Of a stretch of 64,000 nt of DNA, positions 10,222 through 22,337 are shown piece after piece. Source of the DNA: Porpolomopsis calyptriformis (lineage: Eukaryota; Basidiomycota; Agaricomycetes; Agaricales; Hygrophoraceae); contig OX621164.1 in assembly GCA_951640195.1 (NCBI GenBank), positions 1,159,098 to 1,223,097 of the forward strand, in the 5' to 3' direction. How positions within the stretch are numbered: the stretch's first letter is position 1; each line of letters starts with the position of its first letter. The position numbers were made by a program, and so were the translations under genes. The notes beneath the pieces are model-generated. The model had not been told where the DNA came from, did no database searches, and saw nothing but the letters and a program-made list of their open reading frames with translations.

Positions 10222-11672
10222 ATGTCTCCCGACGTGCTCAGCGGCCTCCAGTTATGCAATTACAGTTCCAGTAAGTACTTGGCCTGAAATCCCAGACAGT
10301 CTCATTATCCCTTATCTGCGGTCCAAAGTGGCAGCGTTTACATTTACGGCATGGGATATCTGCATCAGTTTGGACGACGAGGTGCGCGTGGTTGCGAGAC
10401 TATTTGTCCAGCGTGTATGCTGATACCTCCTTCAAGGTTAGACAGATCTGGAGGTACGTAATATCACAGCTAGGCCATCCCCTCAGTCTGGGAGCTTTCG
10501 CAATCGCAGGAGACCATGGACACACCTGAAATCGCTGTATATGTTTTTGCGATTCTTCTCTCTTCTCGCTCAACTGCAAGTATCACATTCCTACCCTGGG
10601 GGTACCTCTGTCTAATAGAGCAATTGCCAGAATATCTATGATTGTATCAATGAAGCTCGCCACAGGTCTTCAACTTTCTTCCCGCGGATGTTATGTTTTT
10701 GTCGGGTTTCAGGGACTTTCGAGCCAGGTCCTTCAGATGGCAGTCCAATTACTTCTCATCTTCCGACGTCAGTGTGTTTGAAATGTCTACCCTCCTACAA
10801 AGATTTCTGAAAAAATGAATTCATTCAGTTCAAGCGCTCTATAACGAAAATAAATTTCTTCGGCGTCTTTTACCCTGCTGCTTCCTTATAGAAGTGACAA
10901 CCATGACACTCGTTTTTGCTTTCAACTTCTCCGCCGTCCGATACGGTTCCCATTGCGTTGTAGTGTATATTCCAGTTGCAGTTGTTGGGTTTTTGTACGT
11001 TTTGCCGCATTGACCTACGAGATTACCACTGATACTTCACTATCGCCCTGACAGTGGCCCACCTATTGCTTTTGAAACCCTACTTTTTGTTTTGACTATG
11101 GTCAAGTTCTACATTGCATCGCGTGACGGCTGGGGGCACGAACCAATCATCTCGAGATTTCTCAAAGACGGTATTTGGGCTTTCGCCCTTCCTTTTGGTG
11201 TGTGTGCGCATATTGAGAGTTTTTCGCCCTCGATCTTATGAGATTTCCAAGTTTCTCTCACAATCAATATATGCTGCATGGTGCTGTTGGACAATTCTAT
11301 CTCAACGATTGCATTCTCGTGAGCACCAATCCTTACAATATCGTTGTCACTGAACTGATTCCCCGAATTAGATGGGTCATTGCAGTCCCAGGTTTTGCAG
11401 CAAGTCTTAATAACACTTCTCCGTTTCAATGTTACCAATCGTCTGTTTTCAGGGTTATCGACTTATCCTTAACATGAGCCAGCTGCTAAAAGCACATGAA
11501 CCGGAAGATTCTCAATTCGCACCCGAAACATTCATTACAATGTTTGATATCGATCGTTCGTCTTTCCCTTCTTTATGTGACTTTGGCTGAGACAACCGCA
11601 ATAACAGAAGCCTACCTGACGCATCCCCACGAACTCCCTCAATTGTTTGCCACAATGAATGAATCAGCCTAA
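10222..11672 (+). CDS. DUF6533-type seven-helix membrane protein
   Basis: About ten short exons can be joined in frame. MSPDVLSGLQLCNYSS leads to MAAFTFTAWDICISLDDEVR, then QIWRRPWTHLKSLYMFLRFF, the DUF6533 signature. Helices follow in order: ARISMIVSMKLATGLQLSSR, YVFVGFQGLSSQVLQMAVQL, LIEVTTMTLVFAFNFSAV, VVVYIPVAVVGFL, PIAFETLLFVLTMVKFYIAS, LTINICCMVLLDNSIS, and WVIAVPGFAGYRLILNMSQL. The WVIAxPGxAGxRLILNMR-type end is the usual closing motif of the family. Two introns use GC donors (10576-10618 and 11400-11452). Function is unknown; proteins of this family are predicted plasma-membrane 7-TM proteins with no proven ligand. The stop is TAA at 11670-11672. Confidence 0.82.
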
Positions 11673-12208
11673 CTTCTAGTCATGCCTATAGACCCATGCC
11701 AGAGCCCTGCCGACATTTACGGATCGCGCTCATCGCAAAATAAAGAGGGCCCAGAAGCTGGACTCAAAACACATGGTGCACGTGGGTCATTCTGGATTAT
11801 TATTATTATATCCTCACTATAGCCACGCAAATCTCTCTGTAACTGCTTCCCGCAATCTTCCCTTAAAGATTGAATGAAATGTATATTGCCATAAAGCGGC
11901 CTTGGAGTGTTGCTGTATTGTGTACCAATGGTTCGGTTGGGATCGAGAGAAGAGTGGCGGAAACATGAAGAGATATGACACGGGTAAATAGCTCGACGGC
12001 TGAGGGGCTAAGTATGATCGTGGAGGTCCGCCATTTGTTTTATAGGGCTCCCTCTGCAAGGATACTAGGAATGCAACAGGTTGGTAAACCTCCTGCTTCG
12101 TAAAATATAAACCTTTCTTCCCAAGACGACAACGAAAGATCACACCAACATACTGTTGACGCAGCAGAATTTCATTCATAGTGTAAGTAGGTTACAGGTG
12201 AAATTCTC
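11673..12208. other. Convergent 3' region between the 7-TM gene and ABCC copy 1
   Basis: No gene is supported here. The right end, about 12153-12208, is still homologous to the 3' end of ABCC copy 2, so the inverted repeat extends past the stop codon. A short TTATTATTATTATAT run lies at about 11797-11811. The 120-residue minus-strand frame across this stretch has no domain and overlaps 3'-UTR sequence. Confidence 0.5.
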
Positions 12209-15200
12209 TCATGCGTGACTGGATGCATGCCTTGAGCCTTGAACATGCGCCATCTCATGTAGTACCTCCTTGTCGGCACTCTCATTCACGAGCGCACGAA
12301 GCATGCTCTTTTCATTCTGTAACAACACGCTTGGCTTGTCAAACTCAACCTAAGACACGAGGTAATAAGCCGAAGCATTGAGATGCAATAGAGGAAAAAC
12401 TGACCATTCTCCCGGCATCAAGAACCATCTGTGATTGATCGCGTAAGGTTTAGATTTGAATTGAATAAGAACAAATAAGCCTTACGATTTTATCGGAGTC
12501 CATGATAGTCTGCAGTCGATGTGCTATGGTGAGCAATGTAACATCCCCACCGAGTTGGTTGCGAAGCGATGATTGGATAATTGAATCTGTTTTATAATCT
12601 ATAATAGCGGTGAGGGACGATAGAATTTTACGCAATCCAGAAACGTACCTATGGCAGAAGTAGCTGGTTTCAAGATTTATGAATAATAGATTTCTTTCGA
12701 CACATCAAACAGCTCACCCTCATCCAATATAAGCAACTTGCTACCACGGACAATGGCCCTCGCAAGGGCAAGTATTTGCCGCTGACCAACAGAAAGATTA
12801 CCTCCTCCGCTTGCAATGGTGCTGTCCAAAGTTATTCGGCTTTCGTCGTCTTCACTCTGCAGGGAGAAAAGACCAGCGGCTCCCAAGGCCCCATTCAATG
12901 TCGCATCATCGTATTGAGAAAACGGGTCCAGATTTGCTCGCAAAGTACCACTCAAAAGTTCAGGCTATTACAAGAATACATCATTTAGTTGCGAACAATG
13001 AGGATGTCACCTACCATCTGTGGTATGATCGTGATATTGGTCCGCAGAGCGTCCAGATTCATGGACTTCGTTGGGAGGCCGTCAAAATAGACTGTCCCAT
13101 CTGTGAAGATGCACCTAAGGAGTGAAAGCGTCAAGGAACTCTGAAAATTTATTCAATCTTTTATATTCAAGTAAGGATCGTTTCAGTTTTACCTTGCCAC
13201 TTCCGGTACGCCCGACTGACAAGTTCCCATTAAGAAAAGATGAAAGATCGATTTGCAGCATACTCACCAACACCGACTCGCTCTCCAGACCTAATATGGA
13301 AAGAGATATCATTGAGAACTTTTGGGCCATCCTGTCGAAGTGTTAAAAGTAGTGAACCTGGGCCAGTGCACCAACATACCAATGAATATCGAGCGGATAG
13401 GTTTTCTACACGGATATCACCGCTAGATGGCCAATATGCAGGAGGTTTGCCCTGTTCTGTTGGTTTAGGTTCTTGTTCGATAGTCACATAACCTTGTATA
13501 CGCTCAAGACTGTGGACTGGATCAGTCTGACGGATGAGGTCCCTGTCCCAGAATACCTACCTGTTGCCTAAATACAATATTATGAAAAATACTCGGAAGG
13601 TAACTTGGACTGTTGCCCATACCATTGACTTCGAAATCATTCAAGATCCTAACCCACCAGAGGATCATGGAACTGAAACCCACTAAAAGTACCTCGATGA
13701 GTGGCAAAACTAGTCGATCAATCAAGCTACTAACCAGCTTGGTTCAAAGAAAAGCCTGTATTTGCGGGCGTCGAAAGACGGCGTCCATAGACCAGATATG
13801 CTGCTAGACCAGCAGCAAATAACCCACCCATGGCATCGATACGAATGCAAACCCAACTGAAAGACCATAATCAACGAAATGGATGGAACACAACCCTCTG
13901 GTTGTTCTCACCGATTAAGGTTGTAAAAAGTTCGGGCAGCTCTTGTATAGCGATCAATGCGATTCATAGATTCGCGTTTGAAGGCAAGTTGAGCCCCATA
14001 TGCACGAATGGATGCTGGAGTCCATTAAGAATTGGTATCAATCGAATGAGAAATAGAATGTCTTACTCAACCCAGCAATTGCAGCCCCGAAGTGACCCAG
14101 CACAGGCGATTTGGCATTGCTCATTTCCCGCTTAACAGAAAGCTGGGCTTTCATATATATCTGGCCACACCAACCACCCAGGAATCCAACCGTAATGCCA
14201 GGGATGATGAAGATGGGTGTCAGGACGACAACTGCCCCAAACTTGATTAACATCGAAAGTGACAATTCACTTAGCCACGCAAGACCCTGAGAGATGGAAC
14301 TATCAACTGGTGATGTTGTGACTGTCAGTTCTTAACGTGCCAAATATTAAGAATAATGTCCTACCAGCAGCGATATCTTGGGTACAACGAGCGATGACTC
14401 GAGAGGTTGGTGTTGTGTCAAGCCACCTGTGCTCTTAAGTCTAGTAAAATGTCACTATCTGAATGTCAACCTACCGTAGGGTCGTTCCTAACACCGATTC
14501 TACCAATTTCAAGTGGATCAGCCTAGACGCCCGTAATGATCCATAAATGAACGACAGATAGGCTGCGGTGTAGAGGATGACCGAAACGAGAAGAATAAGG
14601 CAGTATGTCGTCAAATAACTTCAGCCCACAATGAGTTTCAACGGTAAATCCGGATCAAAATGTCACCCACTAGGAGACTTCTACCTGGGAAGCGTCGTGG
14701 TGATCGTATTGCGATGCCCAATAGCCGAGGTACCATGTTTGAATAGTGTTGCAAAGGTCAGTAAGGAACATTCCGCCCAAAAAGGTTAGCCAGAAGAAGA
14801 GGGGGTGGAATCTTTGTATACGGCCCATGCTGTCAAGATAAAGCTTCACTGTAATCCAGGTTCATAATCCAACATCACTGGTGGACGGAAACACGCACGA
14901 GCCGACCAACTAACATGGCCTTCCTCGATTTCTTCTTTAACAACCAATTTCCCGTCTGCTTGTTTGGCATCATCTTCAATTTTAGTTTTCTCTGCCGTTT
15001 TTTCAATCGCTTGTTGATTTTCAGTCACTCTTGCCGCCAACGTGGTGTCCTTTGCTATTGCGTCCGTCACAGAGCCTTGGCTAAGGATTCGGCCGTCCTT
15101 GCCGATACAAACCACAAAGTCGGCAACAGGGCTCGCCATTGCAACGTTGTGAGTCTAGGTCATAGTGAGCAAATGCAAGTAAAGAATGACAACATCTTAC

Positions 15201-18200
15201 AACCAAAATAACAGTCCTTCCGTGGATCAAGTCTCCCGAGAAACATTTATCAACAATCCATTTCGCAGTGTGGACGTCAAGAGCCGCCAATACCTGGATC
15301 TCGCAAATTAGCCTTAGAACGAATACTCGGCAAATAACTGACATCATCCAGTAGAAGAATCTCAGCCGGAGAGTATACAGCTCTGGCCAGTGTAATTCGC
15401 GCCTAGAACACATGAGTATAATGTAATCATTGAATGCAACGAAATCACCTTTTGACCGCCACTAAGCAATAGGGAAATCCAATGAGATAACTACCATGAG
15501 GTCACAAGGAGGACAAACCTAAGGGTAAGTCCTTTCTCTCCGACTTCAGTCCGATCACCGGCCTCGAATAAGGTAATATCACGTTCCAAGGCACATTGAT
15601 AAAGAACTATATTTACATTATAGCAGCCAACACTCGAATGAATGGGAATTCAACCAACCTTTTTTGTATCGTTCCTCATCGAAAGGACTTCCAAATATAA
15701 TGTTTTCCTAAAATGACCATGAGTCGGCAGCATTCCGATCAATGTCAGACCTTACTCTGATCGTCTCGTTCTGAACCCATGATTCTTGCGCAGCGTATGC
15801 CACCCCGCCGTCGCGTGGAAGACTGACGAATGAATTCAGACTTGATGGGATGAAATGCAATTCGCCTATATATGCAAATCAGTGATACGAAGAGTGATGC
15901 GTCCCACGTTAAGTAGCTAACCAAGTAAAGCCATCAACATCGAGGTCTTTCCAGATCCAGTAGGGCCAACAATAAGATTCACACAGCCAGGCTTGAATAT
16001 GACTTCATCGTCGATCTGAAGATTGAAGGAACGTCTTGACGGCGTCACAGATCCCTCGGTTTCATTTGACCATGAGAAGACTGCGTCTCGAATGCCGATT
16101 ACCTTCCGATCAATTTGGACGTTGCTATGAATCAAGTCAAAGGCATTCTGGTCAACGTTTTGCGTAAACTCGTCCAAGAGTTCCGTCTATCAATCGATAA
16201 GGTTAAAACATTATAGTGCTTGCCACGTAGTACTGACATTGCGCAGGAAATCGTCAAGACGGTCCAGAGAAACTTTGCCTGACAATGAAAGCATGAGCAC
16301 GGAATTTTTGCAACAGCTTTCATTGGATGTTTACCCTGTATTGATCTTGTGATCGAGTAAAGAATGATATGGAGTTGCTCTCGCAACATATCAAACACTA
16401 TAATCGAGATCGGTTAGCAACCATGCGCCGGTGAGGCGGTTCATCCGGACCTGCCATGGACGAGAAAACCTTCGAAGCTACAAAAGATATGAGTACCACA
16501 GATTTGAAGGCAGTTCCTTTCCACGCATACCACTCAAATCCTGTTTCAGGATCACTGTCTGAAGAAGAGTCAGAATGCATCACATCTAGGCATCAACGCA
16601 AGAACTGACATAAGTAGAATATGTCGCGACCATGGTGGCAATAGGAATGACATAACTAAGACCACCATTAATGTTGATGTGCATTATTAAAGAGGTGCTC
16701 ACTTTATATTCCCATTCGCCAGATCGAGTAGCTGGCGTTTCCATATCCAACTCAACTCCTCTTTGCGTTTCTCAGCTAATCTTTCATTCATTTTGGATTC
16801 CCAACCAAACAGCTTCACCATACGGATGACGTTCAGAGCTATCGGTTTGGGTTAATGAGAACGAGATATATCGTGAATCACTGAAATACTGACTTTCAGT
16901 GACAGTTTGCACTCGTGCATCAGTCTCAACACGGCAACTGTTAGTTAGAATCCTCTTGCTGATCATTATCAAGCCTGAATTACCTTTTTCATGGCCTGAA
17001 CTTGAGTGTTCTGTATCAGCTTCGTGATGTATCCTGGAACAGGGAACAGCAGAATCATAACAGCCAATCCCACGAACGAGCTAGAAGCGCAATCTCATTG
17101 ACCAGCTGCGAAAGTACCCTTGCATACACACCTCCAACCAAGAATGTGATAAAGAAACCAAATAGACAGGGATATTTGCAGAGGAACATAAACGACTTTG
17201 TGGTTGATATGAGATCAGCAACCCAAGTGACAGAACTAAATTAAACCAACGTGTAAATAGGAAGTCACGAGCGTTTGTGATATTTGCCAAGTCAGTGGTA
17301 ACAAGGTTGTTGATTTTGCCTATGAGATTACTGCCGCTGTCGTCCCCTTTTCCGTCTTGTGCCTTGTCTGCTGGTTCGGAGTCTCGGGCCTTCTGTTTTC
17401 CTTTGCTTGAGGTGGACATGATGCTTGTAGAGCTCGATTGAGAAGTTCCTCGACTTGGGGAACCCTGCCTATTCCTCTCTGCCGGCGTGGAGGCGCCATC
17501 TGGAGTGGAAACCGCCGTAGACTGACAACTTTCAGTTGCTGGGGCCGTTTCCGCCTTGATTCGGATGCGTAGAGAATGTTCAAATACAAGCTGGGTGAGG
17601 ATGCTCTCTGCTCGGACGAGCGTTCGGGTCTGGCAACGTCGATGAGAGGATGAAAACATGATTTTGCTGCTTATGTCCTTACCGCAATGAATATATAACG
17701 TTGGAATGCAATGGAACCGAGGACAGGCCCGATGAAAAGCCAAATAACCCATACCCAAGGACGAATGGTGGCGCCTTTGCCCCCGGTTTCCAGGTAGCTG
17801 ACATATGAAAATGGAGATTGAGCTATTCATAGTTGTACAGTGGAGGGTAGCTCTCACAGTAAGAGTTGGTTGATGCCCACAGGATTTGAGAAGCCAGCGA
17901 TGACCTAGTGGTTATTTAGCGGACACCCCAACCTCCAGTTGTCAGCCACGCACGTGAACAATGAGCATCGCCATTAATATCATATACTCGCGACCTGCAA
18001 CAAAAGTAAGTATCAAGTATATCGGACAGTTACCCCAACATACGGAAAACTTTCATCAGCCCAAAGAAAAGGTGACGACTCTTTTTCGTGACGAATGGGT
18101 CTAGATACTAAGAGGAGGTTTCAATTAACACTTAAAACAAAACAGGTGAGATAACGTACGGGAAAAGATGATTTTGACAAATTTGCGGCGTAGTCATAGT

Positions 18201-19266
18201 CAGCTAAAGGTGGAAGTTGGTCATGGGATAAGTGAGGAATGGAATAGGCCTTTAATATGATCGGGTCCAAGAAGGTGTAAAGTAAAAGGGAAAGCCAAGA
18301 CGCTGTCTGTTCTGGATTGAGTTCTATCATAGGATCCTATAAAGAGAGAATAAGTCACAATGTCCATTTCATCTGTGAGAATCGTACCTTGGCATCAACT
18401 GGAACATATTGACGAGGAATAAGAAGAGGGATTCCGACGGCGATCAATCCAAGTACAATTCCCTTTGCCCATAAAATCCATCCTTCCGAAATGTCCTCGG
18501 GAGTCTTTGTATATGTCGCCAGCGGCCATAAATCTCGATAAAAATACACCCCAAATAAGACGATCAGAAGGAAAACAAGGTGCTTCGTTGCCAATCCACT
18601 CCATCGCGGCTTCGCCAATACAGATATAAGAGCGAGCAACGAAGTGTACATCTACCAAGTAATAGGTTAATCACAACAAAATTTTGCAAGCAGGACACTC
18701 ACGGCACTAATGGACATGGTAATTTGGAGCCAGTCGGCCTCGGAAAACATAGGAGACTGGGATCGACTGCGTTCATGCTTGTCCCATTTGTCGAATCGGT
18801 TCGTATGAGAGTCAGTCTGCTCCTCCAGGACCGATGTGGTCAGACAGAGACCAAAAAAAACAAGACAGCCTATAAGCCTAGCAATTTTATACGCGAATAC
18901 AATAGGTCCTCCTTGCTGTGAGATGTGTTCTCTTGCCTCTCCAAAGAAACCGCCGTGTTGTAAGACATGATTTTCCTGAGGAAGATCCTCTGCCGGAGAC
19001 AACTTGGAGGGGTAAAAATGTAGATATAAGGTGCGAACCGGTTTGGAGAGTAAGATGATATGCAGCAAGAGAACCGTCGCCGATGCCGCAGTAAGATAGA
19101 ACGGGAAAATGAGACTGTCCATCCAAAACCTGCAACCATATCAGATCAGACCAATAATGGATGGGATGGTACAGACGTACGCATCATTACTTCCAGATTG
19201 GATGATAGAGGCGTCGTTCAAGACTACCTGTGAGTCTATGTTCATTTTTCAGAGAATATGGGCCAA
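12153..19266 (-). repeat. Inverted repeat arm 1 (ABCC copy 1)
   Basis: This block matches 26365-33463 on the opposite strand over its whole length of about 7.1 kb, introns included. Similarity fades just upstream of the start codon (shared TATTCTCTG-AAAATGAAC) and ends downstream of the stop near a shared ATTCTGCTGC. Identity is uneven; see the findings. I see no transposon ends or target-site duplication at the borders. Confidence 0.93.
12209..19245 (-). CDS. ABCC (MRP/YCF1-type) full-length ABC transporter, copy 1
   Basis: This is a multidrug-resistance/glutathione-conjugate class exporter, expected in the vacuolar or plasma membrane. Domains in order: TMD0 (FWMDSLIFPFYLTAAS onward, five helices), TMD1 with YVIPIATMVATYSTY and ASKVFSSMAVFDMLREQL, and NBD1 with Walker A GPTGSGKTS, Q-loop AAQESWVQNETIR, LSGGQK and Walker B ILLLDD. 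TMD2 follows (FGAVVVLTPIFIIPGITVGF), then NBD2 with Walker A GRTGSGK, LSVGQRQ and Walker B LLILDE. All catalytic motifs are intact over some 30 short exons, including a 15-nt exon at 12649-12663 (ATSAI). Exon 1 starts at 19245 (MNIDSQVVLNDAS). The C-terminus ends early (GSRHASSHA); the longer tail of copy 2 is present only in another frame. A serine-rich cytoplasmic loop (about 17330-17590) differs most from copy 2. Substrate is unknown. Confidence 0.92.
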
Positions 19267-19550
19267 CGGTCTTCAAGCAAGTGATCGCGGCGTGGTGCAA
19301 ATAAAACAAACTTAAATAAATGGTGTTTTTTCTGCTTCTTCGGCTGTTTCACAACGTTATATAAAATTCGGGTACATCATGTGTGAACAGCAAAGAATAT
19401 GGTGTAGAATATGCAGTAGTGATCGTCTGGGTCAGATTGGCGATAAGTGTCGAGCCTGCAGGTACTTGCTAGATCTCGAAAGCTAACCATTCACGTGACC
19501 CCACCCTTTTTTTTTTCCGAGCACGCGCTGTCGCTGTGGAGCTTCCGCTG
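19246..19550. promoter_or_regulatory. Divergent promoter of ABCC copy 1 and the PIF1-like helicase
   Basis: These 305 bases separate two divergent starts. Sequence upstream of 19266 is unlike the upstream region of ABCC copy 2, so the two transporters have different promoters. A 10-T run (19508-19517) lies about 35 bases before the helicase start. Confidence 0.55.
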
Positions 19551-22080
19551 ATGCCCAAATCTGTAAAGGCCAAATACTATGCCGTGAAGATTGGCCGGGA
19601 AGGTCCCGCTATCTACGATACCTGGGATGAGGTATTTATTCCGGCTTGAACCATTCAAAAGACTGATCGAATCTTTACTTAATGTTACAGTGCAAAACCA
19701 AAGTAAGTGACATAGGACGCTGTGCCATTCGTTGTGATTTATAGTAGGAGTTTGCTGGGTAGGTAAGTCGATTCCCTGGGGCGACCCACAAATCCTTTGC
19801 ATCACGGGAGGAAGCTGCGGATTGGCTCATGATACCCTTACCAGGTGTGCAGTCTCTCTATTCTATTTTTGTTTTTTAAAATTCTTTTTAGCCCTTGAAG
19901 GTCGGCGGTCACCACGCGATGTCTCAGCCATCAATCCCGTGCCTAATAGGGTTATTGCACCTCCAAACAAAACATCCGCTCCCAGAGTCCAATCTCGCGT
20001 TGAAGGCCAGACGACCGGAGCTACACCAATTGCCGTCCACCCCACTTCGCCAGCGATAATTTTGTCCCCTGAACAGAAAGCCGTCCTAGACAGAGTGAGA
20101 AATAGGCGTAATGTTTTCTTCACGGGATCGGCAGGTTCGGTATGTCGTTGGGTAGCTGAACACGCTGGTTGACTCCATCGATGTGGTCATTTGCAGGCAC
20201 CGGAAAATCAGTCCTTCTCCGCGAAATCATCCAAGTTCTTGGGGGGTCGGCATCTTCCGCTCTTGGAATCACCGCGTCTACCGGGATTGCCTCAATTAAT
20301 ATCGGAGGAACTACATTACACTCCTGGGCCGGAATCGGCTTGGGTCAAGACTCTGCTGCAAAATTTTGTGGCAAGATACTCCATCAACCGATGTTCACGA
20401 AAATCCTCGATCGTTGGCGTAATGTGAAAGCCTTGATCATTGATGAAAGTATGCCTAAGCTCTCCGCCTCGGTTCGCACGAGATATTTACGCGATCGTAG
20501 TTTCATTGATCGATGGTGCATTATTTGATATGCTCGTAGGCACAACCTCTCCCAACTTGATCCCATTCTCACTTTATTTTTCCCAGGAAGAAATTGCCCG
20601 AAAGTTAAGAAGAAATGATGCTCCATTCGGCGGTATACAGGTCGTGGGCCTTTTCTTGACCTCATTGTCTCGCTGAATTCCGTGACATTTATCAGTTGGT
20701 GATCTCTGGGGATTTTTGTCAACTTCCACCTGTCCCAGGACGAGATCAAAAAAAGCAAGGAAAACAAGCGGAGACTTCTTTTGCGTTTGACGCAAAAGCA
20801 TGGGACGATTGTTTAGGACCGCCAGTCGTACTAACTCGTGTATTTCGACAAAAAGATCAAGGTCCGATCCTCTCATATGTCGGGAGCATTATTGAACCAT
20901 CAAACAAACAGCATTCGTGGACATGCTGAATGCCTTGCGATTTGGCCGGTTAGACGCCAAGATTGTGGAAGAATTCACAAAGTTGTCACGACCTGTCCAA
21001 TATATGGACGGGATAGAGGCGACTGAGCTGTGAGCTGGTCTCAATTTTTATCCTACTCTTCTGATAATCATTCATCCAGCTTTGCAACCAGAAGGGAGGT
21101 TGAGAATGCCAATAGCTTTCGGCTTAGCCAACTCCCAGAACCTACACATACCTACCGTTCGCAGGACGTCCCAGGACGCGATAGCAATGGTCGACCTGTG
21201 TCTCTAGAACAAATGGTGCGCCTTTTGGAGCGTCTTGTGGCTCCAAAAGTAATTACCCTAAAGGTGGGCACCTATGAGCTTCAATGCTTGCTGATTCTGG
21301 CTCTAATGCTCCTTAGGTCGGGGCTCAAGTTATGCTTATCAAGGTTCATCCGAAACAATTTAGCCATCAGTGATGCTAACAATGTCGCATTTCAGAACTT
21401 GATACAAGGAAAACTCGTCAACGGCTCTGTAGGACAAGTGACCGGTTTCTTTACGTACGACGAAGCACATGCAAACCGAAGGGAAATCCCCGGAGTTGAA
21501 GAAAATGACTTCACCACTCAATGCCTCAAAGGGAGTGTTCGGGTTTGGCCTCTCGTCCGTTTTGCCAATAATCAGGAGATGCTTTGCGTTTCGGCTGATT
21601 TTACGGTCAACAACGGTGATGGCGATATGGAAGCTCGGCGAACGCAGGTAAAAGTGGCAGATTATTGGCCGGTTACGACGTCTGACCCACAAAAGGTTCC
21701 TCTTATATTGGCATGGGCTCTTAGTGTACACAAGTCTCAAGGGCAGACGCTAGAACGGGTTAAGGTAGACCTTCGACGGATATTTGAACATGGACAAGGT
21801 GAGACCTCTCGGCCCACATTTTCGTAGGAGTAATCTGACGTCGGGCAGGTTATGTTGCCCTGTCACGAGCGACCAGCCTGCATTCCTTACAGGTCCTCGG
21901 ATTTAATCCTGACAAGTAAGCGGGCCTTTCTTTTGACGATGAAGTCCTCACCCATGTGATGGTAGAATCAGGGCGCACCCGCGTGTTCTGGCTTGGTACA
22001 ATCAGTTTGACAAACTGAGAGGCATTTTGGATGACGATGAGATAGACGATGAGGATACGATTGCAGCGTACTATACATAG
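19551..22080 (+). CDS. PIF1: PIF1-family 5'-3' DNA helicase with N-terminal RNase H1-like hybrid-binding domain
   Basis: The first ~60 residues (AKYYAVKIGREGPAIYDTWDE, CKTK, VSRFPGATHKSFASREEAA) form a viroplasmin/RNase H1 N-terminal domain, which binds RNA/DNA hybrids in RNase H1. After a proline-rich linker come the PIF1 motifs: FFTGSAGTGKSVLLREII (Walker A), ITASTGIASINIGGTTLHSW, ALIIDE plus ISLIDG (Walker B), LVISGDFCQLPPV (motif III), LTRVFRQKDQ, VGAQVMLIKN with GKLVNGSVGQV, AWALSVHKSQGQTL (motif V) and GYVALSRATS (motif VI). About 12 exons splice in frame and no helicase motif is damaged. PIF1 helicases act on G-quadruplexes, replication termini, telomeres and mtDNA. The gene lies just inside arm 1 of the inverted ABCC repeat but is single-copy here. 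No RepHel/HUH or Helitron ends are seen, so it is a host gene. Confidence 0.9.
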
Positions 22081-22337
22081 ACCGAACCTAAGGTACATAG
22101 CCGTGAGCATAGGAAGTTTGAATCGATGCTGTGCTGGACGGGGCTGAGCAGAAGCAACTCATCGTTAATCTTCCCACTTTGGGTAATCTGCGGGGCACTC
22201 CGTCGGTAAGCTGTGCATCCGCTCGCACAGTTATCTACCCCGACATTCTAACCGAGGCGACGACCGTTCGCCATTGCTTAAAATTTCAACTTGCGATCGC
22301 TTGTTCACGAACACTCAAGAGTTTGATATAAAGTCTC

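Noticed and set aside
11817..12179. 120-codon minus-strand frame downstream of ABCC copy 1
   Set aside because: No domain, Pro/Gln/Tyr-rich composition typical of chance frames, and it overlaps 3' flanking DNA of the transporter.
19551..22080. PIF1-like helicase between repeats taken as a Helitron
   Set aside because: No HUH/Rep domain, no 5'-TC or 3' hairpin-CTRR ends, many normal introns and a fused RNase H1 N-domain. The inverted arms are transporter genes, not transposon termini.
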